Shown in pieces: positions 26,571 to 35,900 of a stretch of DNA of 64,000 bases; the stretch's first letter is position 1; each line of letters starts with the position of its first letter. This DNA comes from UBA10646 sp046296295 (lineage in GTDB: Bacteria > Bacteroidota > Bacteroidia > Chitinophagales > Chitinophagaceae): the NCBI GenBank assembly GCA_046296295.1, contig JBKBLG010000011.1:38228-102227 (forward strand), in the 5' to 3' direction. The notes under the pieces are model-generated. The model had not been told where the DNA came from and did not search any database. It worked only from the letters and a program-made list of their open reading frames with translations. Position numbers and translations under genes: made by a program.

Positions 26571-26752
26571 AAAATATATTTAATAATATTGAAGGCGTTC
26601 TTGTAATGTGGTAAAGCTCAAAACTAGGTGTTATTATAGTTATAAGTGTGGTTGTTGTTACACAACACTTGATGATAGTTGCTGCAACTGTTGAACTGAG
26701 CGTAGCAACGAAGTAACAATGGTGTACTAAGTTTAACACACTACATAAACTA
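26571..26752. other. Intergenic spacer with a degenerate repeat
   Basis: No gene seen. The stretch around 26690-26730 (GTTGAACTGAGCGTAGCAAC then GAAGTAAC) resembles 38562-38600 (GTTGAAGTGAGTGACACAAC then GAAGTATC), about 70% by eye, and may be a decayed intergenic repeat family. Confidence 0.35.
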
Positions 26753-26780
26753 AATTAGCCCTTGCAAGCAAGGGCTAATT
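26753..26780 (-). terminator. Terminator after the FKBP gene
   Basis: 12-bp stem AATTAGCCCTTG / CAAGGGCTAATT around CAAG, 27 bases past the stop of the minus-strand FKBP gene. Confidence 0.7.
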
Positions 26781-26807
26781 GGTATAAAGTGTAATAAATC
26801 ACGTTAC

Positions 26808-27737
26808 TTACTTGCCTCTAGCTTTTAAAGAATCAATCATTGAAAATTGCTTGGGTGCTGGTGGTGCAGGCTTTACGTTTTTAACTTCTATTTCAAATAC
26901 TAAATCGCTGTAAGGTGGTATTTCAGGGCTTGGGCTTTGTGCACCATAACCTAACATACTCGGCACATAAATAGTACCCTTGCCACCCATTCCAAAAAAT
27001 GGCAATGCTTCATCCCATCCAACAATTACCTGACGCTGACCAACATTAACATCAATAGGATCGGTGTGGCCTTTGCTGGCATCTAAATTGGTGTCAAACA
27101 CTTTACCTGTTGTGAGTAAGGTGCCGCGATACATAACGCTTGCAGTGGTGCCGCTATCGGCTAACATAGCAGTATTGCCCGGGTTGGTTACTACAACAAA
27201 AGCACCGCTTTTTGTTTTTTGTGCTTTAATACCTTTTTTGGTAAGATAAGCCTCTAATTGTGCTACGCTTTTTGCTTTTTCTTTGTCCATAGCTGCCTGA
27301 AATGCTGCAGTAACTTCAGCCTCTGTTTTGTAAGCAGCAATTACATGGAAACGACCAAGAATTAAGCCGCCACGTTTGAATATGTCGTTATAATCGGCAA
27401 TAAAACCACGGCTTTTTAAAGTATCAACACTCATCACAAACTGTCCGCTATCGCCAACATTCATTTTAGGAATAACTTCCATGAATGAGTAGCGAGCATT
27501 GGCACTTGTATCTATGTTGGTGAACATAGGAAGCTTACCATATGTGCTCTGTAGAACTGAATCTTTACCATCAATTTTATATTCAATATTCAATTGAACG
27601 AATTGACCAGGTTGTAATCTTTCTCCGCCTTTGCCTTTGTGGATTTTATATTTCAATCCAGATGGCGATGTTTCATAATTAACATTGCAAGCTACGAGTG
27701 TACAAGCTGCAACTGCTACCAACAAAATTTGTTTCAT
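26808..27737 (-). CDS. FKBP-type peptidyl-prolyl isomerase lipoprotein
   Basis: 309 residues. Lipoprotein leader with lipobox LVAC (Cys 17). Two FKBP-like domains: a divergent one at about 25-145 (PSGLKYKIHKG, GQFVQLNIEYKIDG) and a canonical one at about 190-290 (VMYRGTLLTTGKVFDTN, IVGWDEALPFFGMGGKGTIYVP, GYGAQ, DLVFEIEVKNV). It would accelerate prolyl isomerisation of exported proteins from a membrane anchor. The upstream nrnA gene ends only 6 bp away, so the pair is an operon. Confidence 0.88.
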   Translation of the reverse strand: MKQILLVAVAACTLVACNVNYETSPSGLKYKIHKGKGGERLQPGQFVQLNIEYKIDGKDSVLQSTYGKLPMFTNIDTSANARYSFMEVIPKMNVGDSGQFVMSVDTLKSRGFIADYNDIFKRGGLILGRFHVIAAYKTEAEVTAAFQAAMDKEKAKSVAQLEAYLTKKGIKAQKTKSGAFVVVTNPGNTAMLADSGTTASVMYRGTLLTTGKVFDTNLDASKGHTDPIDVNVGQRQVIVGWDEALPFFGMGGKGTIYVPSMLGYGAQSPSPEIPPYSDLVFEIEVKNVKPAPPAPKQFSMIDSLKARGK

Positions 27738-27743
27738 GTGTAT

Positions 27744-28751
27744 TTATTGTAATTGTGATGCGTATTGAGGTAATAAACTTTTGAATTTTTGTAATGTATT
27801 TTTAAGTGTATCGCTGCTACGACCACCAGCAGCGTTGAAATGGCCACCTCCTTCAAAATGTGTACGGGCAAAAGTGTTAACATCGAAATTGCCTTTACTT
27901 CTAAAGCTCCAACGGCGTTCTTCATCGCGGTCAATTACAAGGGCACCAAAACGAATGCCTTGTATGCTCAGTAAATAGTTCACTAAACCTTCTGTATCGC
28001 CTGTTTTAATTTCAAATCGTTTCAAATCTTCTGATTGAATGTACATTACACAGGTGTTATAATCGTATAATACTTCCATACGATTAAGTAATGCGAAGCC
28101 AATAAAGCGTAGCCTATTTTCTAAAAAGCTATCGAAAATATTGCTGTGTATATGTGTATGTTCTAGGCCTACATCTTTCAAATGAGCCACTGCTCTGTGT
28201 AGCGAGGCTGTGGCAGCACTGAATCTAAAGCTGCCTGTATCCGTCATCATTCCTGTGTACAAGCAAGTTGCCACTTCTTTATTAAGTAGGTGGGCATGTT
28301 CGCTGATCATAATAAAATCGTACACCATTTCGCAGGTGCTACTCTTAGCAGTTATACTTACACCGTAGTTAAAAAAAGCAGTGTCGGGCTGTTCGTGATG
28401 GTCTATCAACACTTTAATAGCTGGCGACTTTCGTAGTACTGACTCGAAATGTTTGGTACGGTGTGCTGTATTAAAATCGAGACAGAAAATAATAGCAGCT
28501 TGCATAGTAATATTGGTAGCCTCGTGTTGACAGCTCTCGAAATCAATTACTTTATCGCAACCGGGCATCCAGTTCAAAAAATTAGCCCAGTTGGTAGGTG
28601 AAATTACGGTAACATCATGCCCCAGTTGTATCAACCATTGATATAAACCTAAAGCACTTCCCATAGCATCGCCATCGGGCTTTTGATGCATGGTTATAAC
28701 AATTGGTTGAGGTGTATTCAGTTGCGGTAATAAAGCTTCTATTGATTGCAT
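27744..28751 (-). CDS. nrnA: Bifunctional oligoribonuclease / PAP phosphatase, DHH family
   Basis: 335 residues from the ATG at 28751; the TTG four codons earlier was rejected. DHH phosphoesterase motifs: HQKPDGDAMGSA, FCLDFN, LIDHHEQPD, and the DHHA1 C-terminal motif GGGHFNAAGG. NrnA degrades short RNA oligomers and dephosphorylates 3-phosphoadenosine-5-phosphate with Mn2+. First gene of an operon with the FKBP isomerase. An interspersed-word copy (28777-28791) sits just upstream of the start. Confidence 0.92.
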   Translation of the reverse strand: MQSIEALLPQLNTPQPIVITMHQKPDGDAMGSALGLYQWLIQLGHDVTVISPTNWANFLNWMPGCDKVIDFESCQHEATNITMQAAIIFCLDFNTAHRTKHFESVLRKSPAIKVLIDHHEQPDTAFFNYGVSITAKSSTCEMVYDFIMISEHAHLLNKEVATCLYTGMMTDTGSFRFSAATASLHRAVAHLKDVGLEHTHIHSNIFDSFLENRLRFIGFALLNRMEVLYDYNTCVMYIQSEDLKRFEIKTGDTEGLVNYLLSIQGIRFGALVIDRDEERRWSFRSKGNFDVNTFARTHFEGGGHFNAAGGRSSDTLKNTLQKFKSLLPQYASQLQ

Positions 28752-28776
28752 AAACGGTTGCAAAAGTAAGGTATAT

Positions 28777-28791
28777 CCCTTACGGCAAATG
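28777..28791 (+). repeat. Interspersed word, intergenic copy
   Basis: CCCTTACGGCAAATG lies 25 bases upstream of the nrnA start, between the divergent tRNA-Ser promoter and nrnA. Confidence 0.75.
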
Positions 28792-28818
28792 ATTGTGTGC
28801 GCCTACGAGCAAATTTTT

Positions 28819-28850
28819 TTTGTTCATAAAAAAGCATACCCCTTATTTTG
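28819..28850 (+). promoter_or_regulatory. Promoter of tRNA-Ser
   Basis: TTTG (28819-28822) and TTATTTTG (28843-28850), spacing 20. The -7 box is followed by CACTC, similar to the tRNA-fMet and tRNA-Gly promoters; the tRNA begins only 6 bases further on. Confidence 0.55.
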
Positions 28851-28855
28851 CACTC

Positions 28856-28940
28856 GGAGAGATGGCAGAGCGGTCGAATGCGGCGGTCTTGAAAACCGTT
28901 GACTGTAACAGGTCCGGGGGTTCGAATCCCTCTCTCTCCG
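28856..28940 (+). tRNA. tRNA-Ser (anticodon TGA)
   Basis: 85 bases, class II with a long variable arm. Acceptor GGAGAGA / TCTCTCC, discriminator G as in all serine tRNAs. Anticodon loop CTTGAAA within CGGT...ACCG gives TGA. T loop TTCGAAT. No encoded CCA. Confidence 0.95.
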
Positions 28941-28945
28941 CTGGC

Positions 28946-28990
28946 AATCGGCTGAAAGCCTTATGTATCAAGGGTTTCAGCCGATTTTCT
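28946..28990 (+). terminator. Terminator of tRNA-Ser
   Basis: 12-bp stem AATCGGCTGAAA / TTTCAGCCGATT (28946-28957, 28975-28986), followed by a T-rich stretch, six bases after the tRNA. Confidence 0.8.
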
Positions 28991-29340
28991 AAGAAACAGG
29001 TTACTCTATGAAAATACAGCCATAGAGTGACTGCGGAGATGGTGCTTTCACAAGCAGAAAAATGACCTCCGCATGCGCCCATTTACTTACAAAGTGTATC
29101 CCGTTTAGCTTTTCCCTTAAAAATTATTGAATAATACGACAGACAACATCGGGTTAGAAAACCAAGTCGAACCATTGGTATATTAACTTTATGCGTTAAC
29201 GGACGAAGCAATAAAATTGTGGAGAAAGTATAAATAAAAACACATAACAAATTTATTATTTATTATAAGTTATTGCCGAAATAGCAATTCATGTTGCTGA
29301 GTAACGATAAATACTAATCAATATTCATTCAAAAAATATC
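28987..29340. other. Gene-free spacer after tRNA-Ser with two hairpins
   Basis: I see no credible open frame. ACTCTATG / CATAGAGT (29003-29028) and GCGGAG / CTCCGC (29033-29074) can form two adjacent hairpins; the rest (29150-29340) is A+T-rich and unremarkable. I looked for a repeat of the tRNA 3-prime end, as an integration scar would leave, and did not find one. Confidence 0.4.
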
Positions 29341-29394
29341 AAAACCCTTACTGGCAATGAATGTGTGAACAAGCATTTACCGTAAGGGTTTTTT
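29341..29394 (-). terminator. Terminator of the RND efflux operon, built on an interspersed-word copy
   Basis: Stem AAAACCCTTAC (29341-29351) with GTAAGGGTTTT (29382-29392). The right arm is part of a CATTTACCGTAAGGG copy of the word (29374-29388). On the minus strand it follows the tolC-like stop by 18 bases. Confidence 0.6.
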
Positions 29395-29411
29395 ATGTTA
29401 TCTTGTATATG

Positions 29412-30839
29412 CTACTTCCAACCGCCGCCAAGTGCTTTGTAAATGTTCACATGGGCACGTAGCTGTTGTAGTTTTATTTCGGTGAGTTCTATTTTAGCAT
29501 CTAAGGCTTCTTTTTGGGTAAGTAATACTTCAAGATAATCGGCCCGGGCAGAGCGAAATAAGTCATTCGAAATATTAATAGATTGTGTGAGTATTGCCAC
29601 CTCTTTTGCCTTTGTTGTATAGCTATTGCTGTATTGCGCAACACTCGAAAGTTGATTGATTACTTCGAGGTAGGCCGCTACAATAGTACGTTCATAATTA
29701 AAAGCGGCTTGTATTTGTTTTGCGTTAGCATTTCGATAGTTGGCTTCTATAGCCCTTCTGTTAATGAGTGGTGCAATAGCATCGCCTGCAATTTGGTACA
29801 TGATGGCATCGGGCCTGAGCACATAGGTAGGATTAAATGCGTTCAAACCCATATTTGCCGTAAGGCGAAACGATGGTAAGAAGTTAGCTCTAGCAACTGC
29901 AACATCTAACTTACTTGCAGCAACCTCTAACTCGGCCTGTCGTACATCTGGACGATGAGTAAGCAGTTGGCTCGGATAACCTGATGCAATGGCATTGATT
30001 TGCAGTTGTTCAAAATTTTTGTTGCGTTCAATGCGTTGCGAAGTTTGGCCTGTAAGTAACCGAATATTATTTTCTGTTACTATAATTTGTTGCTCAATGG
30101 CATACTGTAAGTTTTGTGTATTGAGCAGTTGAGCTTCAAAACGGTTGACTGCCAGCTGCGATACTTTGGCTGCATCTTTTTCGAGCTTTACAACTTGCAA
30201 GGCATTGCTTTGTATTGCTATGTTTTGCCGAATAATGGCCAACATATTATCGAGTGCCATAAGTTCATAATAGCTGTTGGCAATTTCTGCAATAATATTG
30301 GTTACCAAAAAATGTTTACCCTCTGTAGTAGCTAAGTAGCGTAACACTGCCGACTTTTTTGCTGTTCTTAGTTTCTTCCAAACATCTAACTCCCAAGCCA
30401 TTGTAGCCCCAATCATAAAATCTCCAAGGTATTTTGGGCCTTTATCGGGGTTGGCTTTTAAATCTTCTTCATTGAAACCATTCCAAGTGTATTTGCCCGA
30501 CTTATCGTGAAGTGCCCCAGCGTTGAGTTGTACAAATGGTAAATACTCCCCACGTTTAGCCATAATTTCATTGTTACTTATTGCTATTTCTTGCAGCACA
30601 ATATTTAATTCTTGATTGTGCTGTAGGGCTGTATCAATTAATGCAATTAAATAGGGATCGTTAAAGTAAGTACGCCATTCAAGCTCTGCAATATTGGTGC
30701 TGTCTTGCGTAGTGGTTAGTGCAAAGTTTTTAGGCATACTTACGCTGGGTGTTTTGCTTGTAATAGTTGGAATTTTACAAGCGTTCAACCATATAGCTAT
30801 GGCAATGAGAAAAATATTATTATATATTTTTATTTTCAT
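29412..30839 (-). CDS. Outer-membrane efflux lipoprotein, TolC/NodT family
   Basis: 475 residues. Lipoprotein leader with Cys 21 (IWLNAC). Two OEP repeats form the tunnel: about 55-245 (LIALIDTALQHNQELNIVLQE, then long helices) and about 270-470 (SQLLTHRPDVRQAELEVAAS, the NodT/OprM signature). It is the outer-membrane channel of the tripartite pump encoded upstream. The start overlaps the RND gene end by 20 bp. A word variant at 29851-29867 is read RLTANM. Confidence 0.92.
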   Translation of the reverse strand: MKIKIYNNIFLIAIAIWLNACKIPTITSKTPSVSMPKNFALTTTQDSTNIAELEWRTYFNDPYLIALIDTALQHNQELNIVLQEIAISNNEIMAKRGEYLPFVQLNAGALHDKSGKYTWNGFNEEDLKANPDKGPKYLGDFMIGATMAWELDVWKKLRTAKKSAVLRYLATTEGKHFLVTNIIAEIANSYYELMALDNMLAIIRQNIAIQSNALQVVKLEKDAAKVSQLAVNRFEAQLLNTQNLQYAIEQQIIVTENNIRLLTGQTSQRIERNKNFEQLQINAIASGYPSQLLTHRPDVRQAELEVAASKLDVAVARANFLPSFRLTANMGLNAFNPTYVLRPDAIMYQIAGDAIAPLINRRAIEANYRNANAKQIQAAFNYERTIVAAYLEVINQLSSVAQYSNSYTTKAKEVAILTQSINISNDLFRSARADYLEVLLTQKEALDAKIELTEIKLQQLRAHVNIYKALGGGWK

Positions 30840-33800
30840 GTTTATTATTGCTGATTCGTTTGATAATTTTTTGAATCTTTTTGCTTAGTGCTGCATTTGC
30901 ATCATTTTCTACAAAATCTTCACTGAGCGGGTTTTCATCTTCGTCGCGTATTAAATGTTTGCCTTCTTGTAGCTTTCCGAAAATGTAATAAAGTCCGGGT
31001 ACAACTATTACTCCAAAAACAGTTCCGAAAAGCATACCGCCAAGTGCAGAGGCGCCGATAGTATGATTACCAATAGCACCTGCACCTTTTGCTAGTACTA
31101 ATGGAATAAGGCCTGCAATAAATGCAAATGAAGTCATAAGAATAGGTCTGAAACGAGCCTTAGCGCCTTCGATTGCAGCATCAAAAACAGACATGCCTTT
31201 ATTGTGTTTTTGTACAGCAAATTCAACAATAAGTACTGCGTTTTTACCAAGTAATCCTACTAGCATAATTAGGCCAACTTGAGCATATACATCGTTCGCT
31301 AAGCCCATAGTTTTTAACAATAAGAACGAGCCGAATATGCCAGGAATAATAGATAATAATACTGCTAGTGGTAATAGAAAACTTTCGTATTGTGCAGCTA
31401 AAATTAAGTACACAAAAAATATAACAACGGCGAAAATGTATAGTGCTTCATTGCCACGGCGTGCTTCATCGTACGATAAGCCTTCCCAAGCAATATCATA
31501 ACCTTGCGGTAAATGTTGAGCTGCCACTTCCTTAATTGCTTTAATAGCATCGCCAGAGGAGTATCCCTTTGCAGGTATACCATTAATAAGCGATGAAGTG
31601 TATAGGTTGTATCGAGAAATTTCGTTAGGGCCTTGCGTTTTTTTAATACTCATAAAAGCAGAATACGGAACCATTTCGCCATGATCGTTCTTAATGAACA
31701 TGTTCAAAATATCAGAAGGTTGCTTTCGAAATTCGGGGCCTGCCTGTGTATACACTTTATAAAAATTATTGAAGCGTATAAAACCTTGCTCATAGGTGCT
31801 GCCAATCATAATATTTAAATTCTCCATGGCATCGCCAACTGAAACGCCCTTTTGCATTGCTAATTGGTTATCTACCAAAATTTCGTACTGCGGATACTTA
31901 GCCGAAAAAAATGCAAACAGACCGGTTAGTTCTTTACGCTTTTTTAAAGCAGAGAGAAAGTCTGCATTCACCTTATCAAATTCTTGATAGTCTACATCGC
32001 TGTGCTTGTCTAACAGCCGCAACGAAAAACCATCTGAACTGCCATAGCCGGGAACGGCAGGTGGTTCAAAGTATTCGATATTGGCAGGAAGGTCTTTTGA
32101 TTTTTCTTCTAGTGCTTTAATAATTTCTTTTACAGAAGCTTTACGTTCCGACCAATCTTTGAGATTAATTAAGCAAGTGCCCGCATTAGAGCCTCTACCT
32201 TCTGTAAGAATTTCATAGCCTGCTAGAGAAGTAACAGACGAAACCCCTTCTACTTCTTTGGCTAAATGTTGTAGCTGCTTCGATACTTCGTTGGTGCGTT
32301 CTAAGGTAGTACCAGGGGGTGTTTGAATGATGGCGTAAATCTGTCCTTGATCTTCACTTGGAATAAATCCTGCAGGGAGTGTTTTATCAACACTTACAAT
32401 ACCAAACCCAAAAAGTAATAGAATACCGTAAGTAACAGTTTTACGATTCACAATAAGTAGCAGAAAGCGAGTATAACGCCCTGTTGCTCTTTCAAATTTC
32501 TTATTAAACCAATCTAAGAAAATTGTGACAGGTGTTTTACGCTTAGGCTTACCGTGTGTGTTTTTGAGTAGAATGGCACATAGCACTGGTGTTAATGTTA
32601 GCGCAACAAAGCCCGATATAACAATAGCACTAGCCATAGTTAAGGAAAACTGACGATACAGTACACCAACAGGGCCCGTCATAAAAGCGATGGGTACAAA
32701 TACCGAAGTCATTACAAGTGTTATGGCAATAATGGCACCACTAATTTCTCTTATTACTTTTTTTACTGCTGCAAAAGGAGATAGGTGTTCCTCTTCCATT
32801 TTAACGTGTACGGCTTCTACTACAACAATTGCATCATCTACTACTACACCTATGGCTAATACCAAAGCGAATAAGGTAATAAGGTTAATGCTTAACCCGA
32901 ATACATTCATCAGTACGAAAGCTCCAATCAAAGAAACTGGTACTGCTAGAATAGGAATGATGGTAGAACGTACATCGCCTAAAAATAGGAACACCACAAT
33001 TGTTACCAAGATGAATGCTTCTAGTAAAGTATGTAATACCTTTTCAATAGATGCATCTACAAATTTTGAAACGTCGTAATTAATTTCATAGTCAATGCCG
33101 GGAGGAAAATCTTTTTTGAGTTCTTCAAGCTTTGCCTTTACATCTTCAATTACTTTACTAGCATTACTGCCTGGTATTTGTTTTAGTTTTATGGATGCAG
33201 ATGGGTGTCCATCTTTATTAGAATAAATATCAACAAACTCGCTACCAACCTCAACTTCAGCAATATCTTTCAGTTTTAATATTTCTCCATCTGAGTTGGC
33301 TCTGATAACAATATTCTGATATTGTTCTGGTGTGTTAAACCATCCTTTGTAGGTGAATACATATTCTTGTGATTGTGCTGTTTTACCAGAACTTAAACCA
33401 ACCCTTCCAGGCCTAGCTAGAATGCTTTGTTCGTCAATAGCTTTTAGTACTTCATCTGCTGAAATACGATAAGCTCTCATTCTCTCCGGATTTAGCCAAA
33501 CCCTAATTGAAAATGCTCTACTGCCAATGGCTTGCGCAAATCCCATTCCGTTGATTCGTTGTAATTCTGGAAGTATGTAAGTATTAGCATAATTGAATAA
33601 GAATTTTTCATCTACCTTGTTGTCTTTACTGTACAAATTCAAGTACATTAACATACTTGGTTGAAGCGGTGTAATAATTACGCCTTCTCTTTGTACCAAT
33701 GGCGGCAGGTTGGTCATTACTTGGTCTACTCTTGATTTTACCCTTACTGCTGCTAGTGTAGGGTCGGTACCTGGTTCAAATACCACTTGTAACGTGGCTT

Positions 33801-34059
33801 CACTTGCGCTTGTAGCATCAGAAAGCATATACTGCATGCCTTGCACACCATTGATAGCACGCTCTAGGATGGTAACAGTAGATTTTACTAAAACATCGGC
33901 ATTGGAGCCGGGAAATTCAATGAATATATTTACTCGTGGTGGAGCAATATCTGGGAATTGTGCAACAGGCGATGTCTTGATAGCCAATAAACCCATGAAT
34001 ACAATACCCACGGATAAGGCAATAGCAAGAACCGGCCGTTGTATAAACTTGTTAAACAT
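30820..34059 (-). CDS. RND efflux pump inner-membrane permease, HAE1 family
   Basis: 1079 residues, close to AcrB/MexB plus a short C-terminal tail. Twelve membrane helices in the RND layout; LAIGVVVDDAIVVVEAV in TM4 holds the proton-relay aspartate pair, and GFIPSEDQGQIYAIIQTPPG opens the second periplasmic loop. Proton-driven export of drugs, dyes or other amphiphiles from periplasm and membrane. Middle gene of a complete operon (adaptor 24 bp upstream, outer-membrane factor overlapping by 20 bp). Only one word copy (31501-31515, HLPQG) in 3.2 kb. Confidence 0.95.
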   Translation of the reverse strand: MFNKFIQRPVLAIALSVGIVFMGLLAIKTSPVAQFPDIAPPRVNIFIEFPGSNADVLVKSTVTILERAINGVQGMQYMLSDATSASEATLQVVFEPGTDPTLAAVRVKSRVDQVMTNLPPLVQREGVIITPLQPSMLMYLNLYSKDNKVDEKFLFNYANTYILPELQRINGMGFAQAIGSRAFSIRVWLNPERMRAYRISADEVLKAIDEQSILARPGRVGLSSGKTAQSQEYVFTYKGWFNTPEQYQNIVIRANSDGEILKLKDIAEVEVGSEFVDIYSNKDGHPSASIKLKQIPGSNASKVIEDVKAKLEELKKDFPPGIDYEINYDVSKFVDASIEKVLHTLLEAFILVTIVVFLFLGDVRSTIIPILAVPVSLIGAFVLMNVFGLSINLITLFALVLAIGVVVDDAIVVVEAVHVKMEEEHLSPFAAVKKVIREISGAIIAITLVMTSVFVPIAFMTGPVGVLYRQFSLTMASAIVISGFVALTLTPVLCAILLKNTHGKPKRKTPVTIFLDWFNKKFERATGRYTRFLLLIVNRKTVTYGILLLFGFGIVSVDKTLPAGFIPSEDQGQIYAIIQTPPGTTLERTNEVSKQLQHLAKEVEGVSSVTSLAGYEILTEGRGSNAGTCLINLKDWSERKASVKEIIKALEEKSKDLPANIEYFEPPAVPGYGSSDGFSLRLLDKHSDVDYQEFDKVNADFLSALKKRKELTGLFAFFSAKYPQYEILVDNQLAMQKGVSVGDAMENLNIMIGSTYEQGFIRFNNFYKVYTQAGPEFRKQPSDILNMFIKNDHGEMVPYSAFMSIKKTQGPNEISRYNLYTSSLINGIPAKGYSSGDAIKAIKEVAAQHLPQGYDIAWEGLSYDEARRGNEALYIFAVVIFFVYLILAAQYESFLLPLAVLLSIIPGIFGSFLLLKTMGLANDVYAQVGLIMLVGLLGKNAVLIVEFAVQKHNKGMSVFDAAIEGAKARFRPILMTSFAFIAGLIPLVLAKGAGAIGNHTIGASALGGMLFGTVFGVIVVPGLYYIFGKLQEGKHLIRDEDENPLSEDFVENDANAALSKKIQKIIKRISNNKHENKNI

Positions 34060-34083
34060 AATTTCTATTTTACGGTTCTTGAT

Positions 34084-35169
34084 TTATTCTGCATGGAGGC
34101 TTTTCAAAGCATCTAATTCTTGTTGATAAGGAATGAATTTGTATTGTATTTTTTCATTGTTCTTTACTTTGCCTAGTCCTTCAGCCAAAATTTTATCTTC
34201 AGCTTTAAGTCCAGAAGATACCACATATATATGCGGCATTTCCATGGCAACCTTAATTTCTCTTGCATGTAGTGTGTTGTTGGCGTCAACTACATATACG
34301 TATTTTCTATCTAGTACATCATAGGTAGCTTTTTGTGGAATGAGCGTAGCATCCTTCAATGATACAGGAAGAAGTATGTTACCCGTTTCCCCGTGGCGTA
34401 GTAATCCTTTAGGGTTAGTGAAGGTGGCTCTAAATGCAATATTTCCAGTTTCGTTGTTAAAATCTGATTCAATTGTTTCAACAATGCCTTCTTGTTCAAA
34501 TATTTGCTTGTTCGCCATTTGTAACCGCACTTTTTGCAGAGTATTTGTGGTACGCTTCTTCATATAATCTAGGTACTCAACTTCTGGCACGTTGAAGTAC
34601 ACCCACATTTTACTATTGTCGGAGAGTGTTGTTAGTAATTCTCCTTCATCAATAAGACTTCCTAGTCTTTTATTCAGTCTACCAACAATGCCACTAAAAG
34701 GTGCTTTAATTTCAGTAAAGCCTAAATGTGTTTTTGCAAGTTGTAGTTCTGCTTTTGCTTTGCTGAGTTTTGCTTTTGCTAATGCCAGTTCATTCATTGA
34801 TACCACATTATTATCGGCAAGATTTTTTGAGTTTTGATACTCCACTTCTGCATAAGCTACTTCTGCGGTAGCTTTTTCTACCTCAGCCTGATAGATGGCA
34901 GGCATAATTTTAAAAAGCGGTTGTCCTTTTTGAACAAACTGCCCTTCGTCGATAAATATCTTATCAAGATATCCTTTTTCTTGTGAACGTACCTCAATGT
35001 GGTTAGCTGCATGAATTTGAGCTACATATTCTTGAAAAATACTGGTGTCTATTTGAATGGGGCTGGTTACGATAAAAGTGTTTGATTCACTGGTTTCTTG
35101 TTCTTCATGCTTGCATGCGTATTGGGTCAGTGCAATAATAATTACAGCGAGTAGTATTATTCGCTTCAT
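34084..35169 (-). CDS. RND efflux periplasmic adaptor (membrane fusion) lipoprotein
   Basis: 361 residues. Lipoprotein-type leader with Cys 19 (TQYAC). Barrel-sandwich/lipoyl halves at about 60-95 (KGYLDKIFIDEGQFVQKGQPLF) and 150-185 (IKAPFSGIVGRLNKRLGSLI) enclose an alpha-hairpin; a beta-barrel and membrane-proximal domain follow. It links the RND permease to the TolC-like channel. First gene of the efflux operon; no regulator gene is adjacent, so control is not evident. Confidence 0.93.
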   Translation of the reverse strand: MKRIILLAVIIIALTQYACKHEEQETSESNTFIVTSPIQIDTSIFQEYVAQIHAANHIEVRSQEKGYLDKIFIDEGQFVQKGQPLFKIMPAIYQAEVEKATAEVAYAEVEYQNSKNLADNNVVSMNELALAKAKLSKAKAELQLAKTHLGFTEIKAPFSGIVGRLNKRLGSLIDEGELLTTLSDNSKMWVYFNVPEVEYLDYMKKRTTNTLQKVRLQMANKQIFEQEGIVETIESDFNNETGNIAFRATFTNPKGLLRHGETGNILLPVSLKDATLIPQKATYDVLDRKYVYVVDANNTLHAREIKVAMEMPHIYVVSSGLKAEDKILAEGLGKVKNNEKIQYKFIPYQQELDALKSLHAE

Positions 35170-35261
35170 GAATAAGTTATTTTAGTATGGTAAATGAAAA
35201 ACTTCTTACTCCATCAATGATGAAGCACATTAAACAATAATGAATAGGGGTCGAATTCGTT

Positions 35262-35693
35262 TTACGATACTAACAACAATTCAGTTTTCCAAGAATGGTA
35301 TAGCAGAAAGTAGGGGATAGCAGGCCTGCAAGCAACAGCTTGTTCTAAATAAGAAACACGCTGTTGTATAGCCGATGAAAAATATTGTGCTATTAAGTAA
35401 TGCGTTAGGCTGCGACCTGTATAATGTGTGGTTTGATAATTAGATTTTTTGTCGTTTTCCTCATCATTATCATCGTCACTCTCTGTATCTACAGTAGCAA
35501 CAATATCTTCACTAATGCGATGTTGCTTAACTACCTGGTTAGTACTAATTTTTTTGTATGCAGTTCGGCCTGTTGTAGCAGTTACATTGCTGCCAGCAAC
35601 GAGTTGTATTCCCATAACAACAGCTAAAACAAATACCAAAGCAATGCGTACACCGTAGTGGGCATGCTTTAATGATTGTTTTGTGTTTTTCAT
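35262..35693 (-). CDS. Hypothetical membrane-anchored protein with acidic linker
   Basis: 143 residues from the internal ATG at 35693 (an ATG seven codons upstream is equally possible). One hydrophobic segment (GVRIALVFVLAVVMGIQLVAG) near the N-terminus acts as signal or anchor; then an acidic run DTESDDDNDEENDKK and a C-terminal part with one Cys. No family recognised. It lies 92 bp upstream of the efflux operon on the same strand and could be cotranscribed. Confidence 0.5.
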   Translation of the reverse strand: MKNTKQSLKHAHYGVRIALVFVLAVVMGIQLVAGSNVTATTGRTAYKKISTNQVVKQHRISEDIVATVDTESDDDNDEENDKKSNYQTTHYTGRSLTHYLIAQYFSSAIQQRVSYLEQAVACRPAIPYFLLYHSWKTELLLVS

Positions 35694-35830
35694 GAAAAAT
35701 CCGAACGCTGACATGTTTCTAAAAGGAGTAATCGGGTATAAAGTTGTAGGAAAATATCTATACCAACCAATATCCTTTTACATTTTAACGACAAATTAAA
35801 TATGTGGCAGGCTGTTAAGCAACGTATTGA

Positions 35831-35876
35831 TACCTTACGGTAAATGCTTGTTCATGTTTGTATTTACCGTAAGGTA
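35831..35876. repeat. Inverted pair of the interspersed word forming a hairpin
   Basis: TACCTTACGGTAAAT (35831-35845) and ATTTACCGTAAGGTA (35862-35876) are exact complements, 15 bp with a 16-base loop. It lies 25 bp past the stop of the VIT1-like gene (minus strand) and is placed as a terminator would be, though without a T-run. Confidence 0.85.
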
Positions 35877-35900
35877 GTACCTATTGCATAAAAGCATTAG

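Noticed and set aside
29001..29080. Possible integration site or attC-like structure after tRNA-Ser
   Set aside because: No duplicated tRNA end, no integrase gene and no conserved attC core sites were found; two simple hairpins explain the structure.
28793..29082. Open frames on both strands across tRNA-Ser
   Set aside because: They translate the tRNA gene and its terminator; no family resemblance.
32690..33079. 129-codon plus-strand frame inside the RND permease gene
   Set aside because: Threonine/serine-rich shadow of a conserved gene on the other strand.
33710..34126. 138-codon plus-strand frame across the permease start
   Set aside because: Shadow of the permease and adaptor genes, no independent support.
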